From NCBI GenBank assembly GCA_022704145.1, contig JAKJGY010000005.1, forward strand, positions 1 through 57,358: a stretch of 57,358 nucleotides of DNA, given 5' to 3'. Position numbers and translations under genes: made by a program. Numbering within the stretch: position 1 is the stretch's first letter; each line of letters opens with the position of its first letter. This DNA comes from Verrucomicrobiota bacterium (GTDB taxonomy: Bacteria; Verrucomicrobiota; Kiritimatiellia; RFP12; UBA1067). Below are positions 16,984 through 25,783 of the stretch, one piece after another. The notes below the pieces were generated by a model. The model ran no database searches and was not told the origin of the DNA. It was given only the letters and a program-made list of their open reading frames with translations.

Positions 16984-19900
16984 ATGAATGGTTTGGGTTG
17001 GTGTGGCCAAATAGGGTTGGCTGCGGTGTGGCTTGTCTGTGTCGGCGTGCCGGTCTGCCGGGCCGATGTGGTGCTGAACGAGATCCAGTCCGCGAACGAC
17101 AGCACGCTGCTTGACGCGGACGGTGCCGCGGCCGACTGGATCGAGCTGCTGAACCGTGGCTCGACCGGTGTGGACCTTGGCGGCTGGGGGCTTTCAGACC
17201 GCACCAACGCGCCGATGAAGTGGGTCTTTCCCCAGCGGCCGCTCGGGCCGGGGCAGCGCCTCGTGGTGTTCGCGTCCGGCAAAGACCGGACGAACGCGCT
17301 GGACGTGGTGCCGCTCGGCTCGCCGCAGGAGGTGCCCGGACTCGTGGTGTGGCTGCGTGCGGAGGGGTCGGATTTCACCAACGGCGCGAAGGTCGCCGCC
17401 TGGCCGGACCTGAGCGGGCTCGGCAACCACGCCACGCAGACAGTGGTGTCGGCGCAGCCGGCCTTCGTCACCAACGCGGTCAACGGCCGTCCGGCGCTGC
17501 GTTTCACGAAGGCCAGCTCCCAACAGCTTCTCTTGCCGGTGGGAACCTTCAACGGGATGGCCAGCCTGCGCGATCTGACCGTCATGCTGGTATGCCGTTG
17601 GAGCGGCGGCGCCACACCGTCGGGGATGTTCGGCGCCTGGGGCAGTTCCGCCAATACTCATTTTGAGATCAACGGCGGCGGCGAGCTGAGGATACGTGTG
17701 GCAGCCGCTGACAGCGTACGCACGAGCGGCACGATGACCAACAGCGTCTGGTGTCAGATTGGCGGAACCATGCGGGGCGCAGGGGATGCGCCCTTACTTT
17801 CATCTTACCGTGACGGGATTCTCCGCGGCACTTTGTCAAGGGATCCGGGTTCGGCTCTGCTGTCGGGTTATACGACCATGGGTATCGGTAACTCCGACAG
17901 CACCACGCGGTTCTTTAACGGCGACATCGCCGAGGTGCTGATCTTCAACCGTGCGCTGCCGGTGGCAGAACGCGAGGCGGTCGAGCGATATCTGGCGGAG
18001 CGCTACGGGCTGCCGTTCCAGGGCGGCGCGGCCCTGCCCGAGCTGCACACGAGCTTCAGCCTCGACGCCGACGGCGAGACGGTGGTGCTGACGCGGCCTG
18101 ACGCGTCGACGGCCGACCGGGTGGAGGTGCCCGCGGTGCCGGCCGACGCCGCCTTCGGCCGCATGCCGGACGGCACGGGGGCGTTCGCCTATCTCGCCGC
18201 GCCCACGCCGGGTGCGGCCAATGTCGGGCTCGGGTATACGGCCCCTCAGGCGAAGCCGGACTTCTCGCGTAAGCGCGGGATCTGCGACGCGCCCTTTACG
18301 TTGGCGATCACGCCGGACGACCCGCTGGCGCAGGTCTACTACACGCTCGACGCCTCTGAACCCTCACCGACAAACGGCGCGCTCTTTGCGGCCCCGTTTG
18401 CGGTCACGAACACGACGGTGGTGCGCGCGGTCGCCTACCGGGAGGGCGCCCTGCCGCGGCGCGCCATCGCCACCCACACCTACCTGTTTTTGGAGGATGT
18501 GCTGGCGCAGACCAATCGGCCCGCTGGCTATCCGGCGGACTGGAATGGGTATGCGTATACCAGCTATGCGGTCAGCGCGAACGTGGCCGAGCAGCCGGGT
18601 TACGCCGACGCGATGCGCGCGGCGCTGCGGGCCGCGCCGGTCCTTTCGCTGTCCCTGTCGAAGGAGGATCTGTTCGGCGCCAACGGCGTGTATGCGAATC
18701 CGCTGGTCGACGGGTTCGAGCGGGCGGTGTCGGCCGAGTGGCTCACCAACGGTGTGAGCTACACCCAGGTTGAGGCGGGGCTGCGCGTACAGGGCGGGGC
18801 GAGCCGTGTGTTCAGCAACACGCCGAAGAAGTCGCTGCGGCTGCTGTTCAAGGAGGTGTACGGGGACGGCCGGCTGAAGAAGCCGGTGCTGGCGGAGGGC
18901 GGCGGCACGCCGCTCGCGGACTTCAACTCGCTGATCCTGCGCGCGGAGTACAACAACGCCTGGACGCATAATGACGGCACGCAGCGGCCGCGAGGCACGA
19001 ACGCGCGAGACCAGTGGGTGCGCGACACGCAGACCGCGATGAGCGGTACGGGCTCGCACGGGAATCACGTGCACCTCTTCCTGAACGGGCTCTACTGGGG
19101 GCTCTACAATGTGGCCGAACGGCCCGACGCGGCCTTTGCCGCGAACTACTTCGGCGGGGAGAGCGAGGAGTATGACGCGATGACGCCGGACGGGGTGCGC
19201 GACGGCGACAATGTGGCTTGGAACGCCATGCACAACATCGCCAAGGCGGGGCTGGCCGACACGGGACGGTACGAGGCGATCCGGCAGTATCTCGATGTGG
19301 ATCATCTGATCGACTACATGATGATCAACTTCTACGGCGGCAACAACGACTGGCCGCACCACAACTGGAATGCCGTCAGGCGGCGCGAGACGGGCGCCGG
19401 CTATCGCTTCTACTGCTGGGACTCGGAGCGCACGCTCGAGGGGACGAACGAGAACCGTGTGGCGGCGACGTTCACCAGCGGGCCTGCCTACCTGCACACG
19501 GCGCTCTGCACCAACGTCGAGTACCGGCTGCGTTTTGCGGATCGTGTCCACCGCGGCCTCTTTAACGGCGGCGCGCTGACGCCCGCCGCTGCCGCCGAGC
19601 GATACGCGGCTCGGGCGGGCGCGGTCGAGAGGGCGGTGTTCGGCGAGGCGGCGCGTTGGGGCGCCTACCGCAAGGAGGTCGTTCCGGGCGGTGCGATCCC
19701 GCGTTACGGGACGAACGAATGGGGGATCGAGCGGAGCCGCCTGCTGACCGGTTATTTCCCTGTGCGTACGGCGATCATGCTGAACCAGTTCCGCGCGGCG
19801 GGGCTGTATCCGGCGGTGGCCGCGCCCGAGTTCAGCCAGCACGGCGGCGCGCTGGAGTACGGCGAGACGCTGGCGGTCACGAATGCGGCGGGCACGGTGT

Positions 19901-21837
19901 ACCTGACCTTCGACGGCTGTGACCCGCGTGTGGCGTATTCGGGCGAGGCGGCGTCCAACGCGGTTGTCTACGCCGGGCCGTTCGCGCTGACGAACACGTG
20001 CGTCGTCAAGGCGCGGGCGCTGAACAACGGCGTCTGGAGCGCGCTGACCGAGGCGACGTTCGGTGTGGTGGTGTCCGAGCCGCACTTTCTGCTGTCCGGC
20101 GACGGAGACTGGGGCGTGGCGTCGAACTGGTTCGGGGCGGTGGTGCCGACGGGGGCCGGTCAGCGCGTGCGGATTCCTGTGCCTACGGCCAACCGGAATG
20201 TCAATTTGCGCGCGCCGGTAACGGTGGGACGTATCGCCTTCGACCATGCCGGCAACCCCTTCCGCAACCGTGTGCGCGACCGCGACAGCGGAAACGCGCT
20301 GACCTTTGACGGTGGCGCGACAAACGCCTGTATCGCCGTGACGGGAGACGGCGTCGGTTACGCCGAATTTGAGGTCGGCGCCGGCGTCTGTCTGCTGAGC
20401 GACGTCGTGTTGCAGGTCGGCCATCTCGGCGGCAACGACGAGTACGGGGCCTTACGGCTGCGCGAGCGGTGGTCGGGTGCGGGGGGGCTGCGCAAGACCG
20501 GGCCGGGTGTGGCGTCGCTGACGGGCGAGAATAAGGTGTTCACGGGAGCGGTGGCGGTGGAGGAGGGGGTTCTCAAGGTCACGGGCTCGGCCGCGCCGGC
20601 GCAGGCGGCGGGCGTGACGGTCGGTGCGGGAGGGCAGTTGCGGCTCTATTCGGACAACGCGTCAGGGGCGTCGAACGTGGTCTATGCGTTTGGCGGGACT
20701 GTGACGCTGAGCGGTTACGGGCGCGGGGCGGAGATACCGGACAGTTCCGGGCAGGGTAAGCTGGGCGCGCTGCGGTATGATCCGGGGACGCAGAGCAACA
20801 CGTGCGTGCTGGCGGCGCCGGTGGTGCTGTCGGGCGAGGCGGACATCCATGTCGACGGGTCGCAGAACCGGCTGGCGCTGTCGGGCGGTCTGGGCGGCGG
20901 GGCGCGGCTGGTCAAGACGGGCGGGGGCGTGCTGGAGCTGCCTGCGGGTGTCGCGCTGACGGCGGCGGTGGAGGTCGCGAACGGCGCGGTGGCGTTCGGC
21001 GGGGCGGCGGCCTTGGGGGCTTTGTCCGGTACGGGTGCGGTGCGGGTGGACGGCCAGGTCGTGACGGCAGTATCGTTCGGCGGCGCGGTGCTGGAGGCGC
21101 GGCTGCGGCAGCCGGGCGAGGCGGCGGCAGGCGTGAACGGGTATCTGAAGGCCGGGGGGCTCTCGGCGCCGCCGGGGGTGTTGCGGCTCTATCTGGAGGG
21201 CGGGGGGGCGCTTTATCGCGGTGCGCTGTACGCGCCGTACGGGGCTGACCTGTCGGCTGCGGTCCGTGGCGCGCCGCGCGAGGTTTATGTCGCCGATGCG
21301 GCGGGGGGGCATCTCTTCGGCGGGGCGCGTTGGCGCCTGAGCGCCGACGCGCAGGTTGTGGCGGTTCCGGTGCGGCTGGGCGCGGGTGAGGAGGGCCGCA
21401 TGGTCGAGGTGCGGCTGGACGCGGCGCCGGCCTCGTATGAGGCGTGGCGCCGGGCGGCCTTCACCAATGCGGCGGAGTATGCGGACGAGGCGGTTTCGGG
21501 CCCGTTGGCGGCGCCGCGCGCCGACGGCGTGCGGAATCTCACGCGCTACGCGTTCGGGCTGGCGCTTTCGGCTCCGGCGGCGCTGGCGCGCCCGACGTTT
21601 GCGGGTGGCGCTGAAGGCTGGGAGTACCGTTTTCCGTTCGAGCCGTGGCGCGATGACCTGGCCTATGTGGTGGACGCTTCTGACGAGGTCGCTGACTGGA
21701 GCGGGGCCGAGGTGCTGTTCGACTCGCGCGCCGCGTATCCCGAGGGGGCCGCTGAGGGCTGGCTCTCGCTGCGCGACACGGCCGTGCGCACGCGGCGTTT
21801 CTACCGGCTGCGCCTGATCCTGTCGGGCGCGGAATGA
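16984..21837 (+). CDS. Giant secreted lamin-tail / CotH-kinase / beta-repeat surface protein
   Basis: A 1617-residue exported protein with a signal peptide (MNGLGWCGQIGLAAVWLVCV...CRA). In order: a lamin-tail domain (about 27-115, 'VVLNEIQSANDS...DWIELLNRG'); a LamG-like sandwich (120-345); a chitobiase-C-like module (430-510); and a CotH kinase-like domain (about 545-960). The CotH region has 'NDWPHHNWNAV' and 'FYCWDSERTL' near residues 785-815, where CotH proteins hold their metal and ATP residues. A second chitobiase-C-like module (985-1060) and a stretch of beta-strand repeats follow, and the chain ends FYRLRLILSGAE. Family knowledge: spore-coat CotH is an atypical protein kinase; most bacterial relatives are uncharacterised. 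It is convergent with the next gene, 23 bases apart. Confidence 0.85.
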   Translation: MNGLGWCGQIGLAAVWLVCVGVPVCRADVVLNEIQSANDSTLLDADGAAADWIELLNRGSTGVDLGGWGLSDRTNAPMKWVFPQRPLGPGQRLVVFASGKDRTNALDVVPLGSPQEVPGLVVWLRAEGSDFTNGAKVAAWPDLSGLGNHATQTVVSAQPAFVTNAVNGRPALRFTKASSQQLLLPVGTFNGMASLRDLTVMLVCRWSGGATPSGMFGAWGSSANTHFEINGGGELRIRVAAADSVRTSGTMTNSVWCQIGGTMRGAGDAPLLSSYRDGILRGTLSRDPGSALLSGYTTMGIGNSDSTTRFFNGDIAEVLIFNRALPVAEREAVERYLAERYGLPFQGGAALPELHTSFSLDADGETVVLTRPDASTADRVEVPAVPADAAFGRMPDGTGAFAYLAAPTPGAANVGLGYTAPQAKPDFSRKRGICDAPFTLAITPDDPLAQVYYTLDASEPSPTNGALFAAPFAVTNTTVVRAVAYREGALPRRAIATHTYLFLEDVLAQTNRPAGYPADWNGYAYTSYAVSANVAEQPGYADAMRAALRAAPVLSLSLSKEDLFGANGVYANPLVDGFERAVSAEWLTNGVSYTQVEAGLRVQGGASRVFSNTPKKSLRLLFKEVYGDGRLKKPVLAEGGGTPLADFNSLILRAEYNNAWTHNDGTQRPRGTNARDQWVRDTQTAMSGTGSHGNHVHLFLNGLYWGLYNVAERPDAAFAANYFGGESEEYDAMTPDGVRDGDNVAWNAMHNIAKAGLADTGRYEAIRQYLDVDHLIDYMMINFYGGNNDWPHHNWNAVRRRETGAGYRFYCWDSERTLEGTNENRVAATFTSGPAYLHTALCTNVEYRLRFADRVHRGLFNGGALTPAAAAERYAARAGAVERAVFGEAARWGAYRKEVVPGGAIPRYGTNEWGIERSRLLTGYFPVRTAIMLNQFRAAGLYPAVAAPEFSQHGGALEYGETLAVTNAAGTVYLTFDGCDPRVAYSGEAASNAVVYAGPFALTNTCVVKARALNNGVWSALTEATFGVVVSEPHFLLSGDGDWGVASNWFGAVVPTGAGQRVRIPVPTANRNVNLRAPVTVGRIAFDHAGNPFRNRVRDRDSGNALTFDGGATNACIAVTGDGVGYAEFEVGAGVCLLSDVVLQVGHLGGNDEYGALRLRERWSGAGGLRKTGPGVASLTGENKVFTGAVAVEEGVLKVTGSAAPAQAAGVTVGAGGQLRLYSDNASGASNVVYAFGGTVTLSGYGRGAEIPDSSGQGKLGALRYDPGTQSNTCVLAAPVVLSGEADIHVDGSQNRLALSGGLGGGARLVKTGGGVLELPAGVALTAAVEVANGAVAFGGAAALGALSGTGAVRVDGQVVTAVSFGGAVLEARLRQPGEAAAGVNGYLKAGGLSAPPGVLRLYLEGGGALYRGALYAPYGADLSAAVRGAPREVYVADAAGGHLFGGARWRLSADAQVVAVPVRLGAGEEGRMVEVRLDAAPASYEAWRRAAFTNAAEYADEAVSGPLAAPRADGVRNLTRYAFGLALSAPAALARPTFAGGAEGWEYRFPFEPWRDDLAYVVDASDEVADWSGAEVLFDSRAAYPEGAAEGWLSLRDTAVRTRRFYRLRLILSGAE

Positions 21838-21860
21838 GCCCCTTTCGCCGGGTGGGCGGG

Positions 21861-24800
21861 TCAGGGCGCGGGGTCGCGTTCGGCGACCAGCGTGCGGACC
21901 GCAGGGTGGCTGAGCAGGCGGTTGTATTCCAGCAGGGCGGGATAGAGTGCGGCCGGGGCCTCGCCGCTGCGGCGTTCGATGCGGCGCAGCAGCGTGACCT
22001 CGGTGCGGCCGTCCTCCGGGCGGCGGGCGGTCGTGACCTCGAGCGCGAGTGTGCCGAAGCCCTCCGGGAGCGTCCAGCGCTTGGTCTCGGGCAGCAGCGG
22101 CAGGCGGTTGAAGCCGGGCGGCAGCAGGACGCGGAGGGTCAGCTCGGAGGTGTCGTTGATCCCGAGGAAGAGCGGGTTGACCCGCGTATCGGACCGGAAC
22201 GGGAAGAGGACGCCGGCGATCTCGGGGAGCAGGAGGGTGAGGGTGCTGTTGCCGGGCGTGGCGTAGGAGGCGGCCGTGGCCGAGAACGTCCGGAAACAAG
22301 GGAAGGCGGCGGTCTCGGTGATGAGGTCGGAGGCCGGTTTCGCGGACTTGGCCAGCGCGCCGACCAGCTCGAGGTGATGGCGGCGGCGGTCTTCGGGGAG
22401 CATCTCGGCGTACTGTTTGCGGAAGGGTCCGGCGGCTGTGCCGAAGAACCAGTTGGTGACGGTGATCTGCGCGGTGCCGGAGGCGTCAAGGTCGATCAGC
22501 CACTCGTTACGTGAGGTGTTGCGGCACGGCGGCGGCACATCGAGGGTGGTGATACGGCCGTCAAGGGTCAGGGCGGGCGCGGCGTCGAGGCCTGAGGTGC
22601 CGAGTTCACTATACTGGTCGCCCTCGTTGAGCAGGTAGGTGAGGCCTTTGTGACGTACGGCGACGAGCGGGAGCGCGAAGAGGCGGCGCTGCGGCACGGC
22701 ACGGTTTGGCTCGGAGAAGGCCGGGTAGCGGGTGGTGTCCTGGGCGGCGAAGAGGATTTCGGCGTCGAAGCCGGCGGCGTCAAGCATGGTGGCGAGCAGG
22801 AGGGCGCGGTCGGCGCCGTGGCCGTAGCGGTCGGCGAGCGTGCGGTCAGGCGAGCTGAGGGTGTCCGGCGGGAGGTCGAGGAAGGAGGTCCCGGCCGGCC
22901 GGACCGTACGCAGGACCTCGTCGCGGATGGCGAGGAGGCGCGCGCGGGGGTCGCGGAGCGGGCGTACGAGGTCGCGGGCAAGGCGGCGGGCGTCGTTATC
23001 CTCGGAGGAGGCGGAGCGTACGGCACGCCGCAACTGGCGGGCGTAGGTCGGCCAGTCGCCGCAGGAGACGAAGAGGGTCGGGCGGAAGAGGTGCCAGGGA
23101 GGGAGCTGCTCTTCGGAGCGTGTGACGGGCTGGGCGGGGGCGAGCCAGGTGACGGTCACGGTGTCGGCGTTGGTCACGGCCGAGCAGGCGACGGTGCCGG
23201 GGTTATAGAGGCGTGTGAGCGGCCTGAGTGCGCGCGGGTGGGTGAGGCGGAAGGTCTCGCGCTGGACCGGTTCGGTGCCGCCGAAGGTATGGGTGTGGCT
23301 ATAGAACAGGCCGTTGGTCTGGGTGAAGCGTGTGGCGACGTGGATCACGCTGCCGGTCTCGACGCCGGGCAGGTTGATGACGAGCGTCTTACTTGCCGGA
23401 TAGCGCGGGGCGGCGGCGGCCCAGGGCGCATCCATGACGTTCATCTCTTTTGGGGTAACGGTGTGGACCGTGCCGTTGGCGTTGGAGACGATGGCGGAGA
23501 GCAGCTCGATCTGCTGCCAGGCCGGATTGAACTCCAGCTTGAGTTCGGCGCTCTTCTTCTTGCCCGAGTAGGTGATGATCCGCTTGGACCACGTGTGGGT
23601 GGTCACCCATTCCTTAGGCGAGAGAAGCTGGGTATCGGTCAGATCCGTGAGGATCTCGTAATCGGGCGCGAGCGAGGCGGCGGCGGTGAAGAGGGGGCGG
23701 CGGCGGCTGGCGGCCTCGGTCTCCTCGAGGATGCGCTTCAGTTCGAGATAGTCGGCGGGCGAGAACTCGGGGGTCTTAAGCAGGTAACGCAGCCGCCCTG
23801 TGAGCGTGCGGTGGGTGACCGTCTGGGACAGTTCGAAGCAGACGCCGGCACGGTCGATGCGGACGTCGGCGGGCAGTTCTTGAACGGGGCCAAGGCCGGC
23901 TGCGATATCCAGCGCGACAGACTCCTCGGTACCGCAGGTGATGCCGGTCTCAAGGGGGTAACGGCGCTCGGAAAGGCCGGTCTGGCCGATGACGAAGTTC
24001 GCATAGCCCACGGCGGTCCCGAGCCAGGGCAGGGAGACCAGATCGAGGCCCTGCCCGCGCACGGGATATTCGGGGACGCGGCTGGTGAGGGTGACTGAGA
24101 GGGGGGTCTCGGTGTCTTGCAGGTCGGCCGGGAGGAGTTCGCATTCGACGACCTCCGCGCCGGGCAGTCGGGCCTTAAGCAGGGCCTCGAAGAACATGCG
24201 CCGCTGTTCGGGCTTCTGCCGCAGGAAGTGACCGCGGTAGGCGTTGTCGTTGATGCCGCCGAACTCGATGCGGGTCTTGAGGAACAGCGCGCCGGTCTCG
24301 TCCAGGGTGCCGCGCGTGTCGATGCGCGTCAGATTGTTCTCAGCCGGGTAGACGTCGGAGACGAGCAGCGTCTCGCCTTCGGGCCGGGCCACGAGGTAGC
24401 TGCGGTTGCAGAGGTAGGCGGGGAAGAGGTCGCGGGTGTTCTCGTCGGTGGGATCCATCAGGATATAGCCGCCGCCCGGCTTATCGATGGCGGTGATCGC
24501 GTGGTTGAAGTAGGGCAGGGGCACATCCGGATCCATCTTCGCGCCGGCATGGATGAGGACCGGGTAGCCGGGGATGCCTGCGAGGTTGAGCATGGCCGCG
24601 AGGAGCGCGGCCTTGTCGCGGCAGACGCCGTACCGGTTGTTGAAGGTCAGGCTGACCTCATGGGGCTCGTAACCGGGGGCGGTGTCCTCGGTGGTGATGC
24701 CCATGTAGCGGATCTCCTGAGAGACGAACTTGAAAAGCCTGCGGACGGTCTCTTCACGGGAGCCACACCCTGCGGTCAGCTCCGTGACCTTGGCCCGCAT

Positions 24801-25658
24801 CTCGGGCGTGGTCTTGGCGAGCGCCGGCTCGCAGAGCTTCCAGTACCAGCGCGAGACGGTACGCCAATCTTCAATGGTGCTGAGGAGCAGGCGCTGGACT
24901 TGGGTATGCATGGGGGGCATGTCCGGCTCCGGAAACATCTGCGGCACGTGCCGCACGCGCCAGGTGTGCAGGGTACGGTCGCCCGGCAGCTTCGACGAGC
25001 TGTAGACGATGGTGTTGGAGATAGAGGAGCGGAGCAGGCTGTGGCGGACGGGACGTGCGGCTGGGGCTGAAATCTCGTAGTCAAGCTTGACGATGGGCTG
25101 GTCATACTCGAAGACCGCGAAATCGGCCCAGGTGTCGGGCATGCGGGCTTTGGTGGTGGTTCGGCAGGTGACCACGTGGCAGATATCGCCGATCTCCACG
25201 CCGGGCAGGTTGAAACCCAGCACTTTGTTGTTGGGGTCGTATATGTTGGCGCCCATCTGGCCAGGTTCGGTCATTACGCGTGATCCCCGCTCGGTGTCGA
25301 GCGCGATGACGCGGCCGTCAGGTTTGATGATCTCGGCACGGTATACGAAGGCGGTCCCATAACAGAGGTTAAACTGAAGCGAAACCGAAGAGGCCTCGCG
25401 GCGGCCTTTTTCCGTCAGCACCTTACTGTACTCATCGTCCCAGAGGATGGAGGTCCCGTCAGCCTCATAGGTTTCGAACACGTGATCGTCGACCAGCACC
25501 CGGTCGGCGTCGGGGTAACGCGAGGTGTCGACCTGCTGTGCGGCTGCGCGCACGGCATCCTGGTCAAGCAAAAAGTTGGCGGGCGGCTGGGGCAACTGTG
25601 CGGCGACACGAAGCAGAGGGAGCGCGCATAGGAGGAGGGGAAGGAGCGTTTGCTTCAT
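21861..25658 (-). CDS. Exported tandem DUF3857-transglutaminase protein
   Basis: A 1265-residue protein with signal peptide MKQTLLPLLLCALPLLRVAA. It holds two copies of the DUF3857 + transglutaminase-like unit. In the first copy the papain-like triad is complete: Cys346 (NRYGVCRDKAALLAAML), His386 (FNHAITAID) and Asp402 (LMDPTDENT). The second copy starts near residue 660. Its equivalent segment reads DRYGHGADRALLLATML, with glycine at 948 in place of the cysteine, and the histidine and aspartate positions are also changed. The protein therefore looks half catalytic, half pseudoenzyme. Known families are periplasmic or outer-membrane proteins of unclear substrate. It may be third in an operon with dus and the histidine kinase, although a 125-base gap separates it from the kinase. 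Confidence 0.88.
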   Translation of the reverse strand: MKQTLLPLLLCALPLLRVAAQLPQPPANFLLDQDAVRAAAQQVDTSRYPDADRVLVDDHVFETYEADGTSILWDDEYSKVLTEKGRREASSVSLQFNLCYGTAFVYRAEIIKPDGRVIALDTERGSRVMTEPGQMGANIYDPNNKVLGFNLPGVEIGDICHVVTCRTTTKARMPDTWADFAVFEYDQPIVKLDYEISAPAARPVRHSLLRSSISNTIVYSSSKLPGDRTLHTWRVRHVPQMFPEPDMPPMHTQVQRLLLSTIEDWRTVSRWYWKLCEPALAKTTPEMRAKVTELTAGCGSREETVRRLFKFVSQEIRYMGITTEDTAPGYEPHEVSLTFNNRYGVCRDKAALLAAMLNLAGIPGYPVLIHAGAKMDPDVPLPYFNHAITAIDKPGGGYILMDPTDENTRDLFPAYLCNRSYLVARPEGETLLVSDVYPAENNLTRIDTRGTLDETGALFLKTRIEFGGINDNAYRGHFLRQKPEQRRMFFEALLKARLPGAEVVECELLPADLQDTETPLSVTLTSRVPEYPVRGQGLDLVSLPWLGTAVGYANFVIGQTGLSERRYPLETGITCGTEESVALDIAAGLGPVQELPADVRIDRAGVCFELSQTVTHRTLTGRLRYLLKTPEFSPADYLELKRILEETEAASRRRPLFTAAASLAPDYEILTDLTDTQLLSPKEWVTTHTWSKRIITYSGKKKSAELKLEFNPAWQQIELLSAIVSNANGTVHTVTPKEMNVMDAPWAAAAPRYPASKTLVINLPGVETGSVIHVATRFTQTNGLFYSHTHTFGGTEPVQRETFRLTHPRALRPLTRLYNPGTVACSAVTNADTVTVTWLAPAQPVTRSEEQLPPWHLFRPTLFVSCGDWPTYARQLRRAVRSASSEDNDARRLARDLVRPLRDPRARLLAIRDEVLRTVRPAGTSFLDLPPDTLSSPDRTLADRYGHGADRALLLATMLDAAGFDAEILFAAQDTTRYPAFSEPNRAVPQRRLFALPLVAVRHKGLTYLLNEGDQYSELGTSGLDAAPALTLDGRITTLDVPPPCRNTSRNEWLIDLDASGTAQITVTNWFFGTAAGPFRKQYAEMLPEDRRRHHLELVGALAKSAKPASDLITETAAFPCFRTFSATAASYATPGNSTLTLLLPEIAGVLFPFRSDTRVNPLFLGINDTSELTLRVLLPPGFNRLPLLPETKRWTLPEGFGTLALEVTTARRPEDGRTEVTLLRRIERRSGEAPAALYPALLEYNRLLSHPAVRTLVAERDPAP

Positions 25659-25783
25659 CGGTCAGTTTCCTTAAATTGTGTCACGACTTGCTATTTAAGC
25701 AGAAAACGGGGGCTTATGCCAGAGCCGGTTCCAGTTGCGTGGGTGTGGCGCCGCTCACGGTCGGGTGAGGGCGAGAGGGGCGC

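Noticed and set aside
18364..22299. Two long minus-strand frames opposite the CotH surface-protein gene
   Set aside because: Arginine-rich shadows with no recognisable fold; the plus strand has signal peptide and ordered domains.
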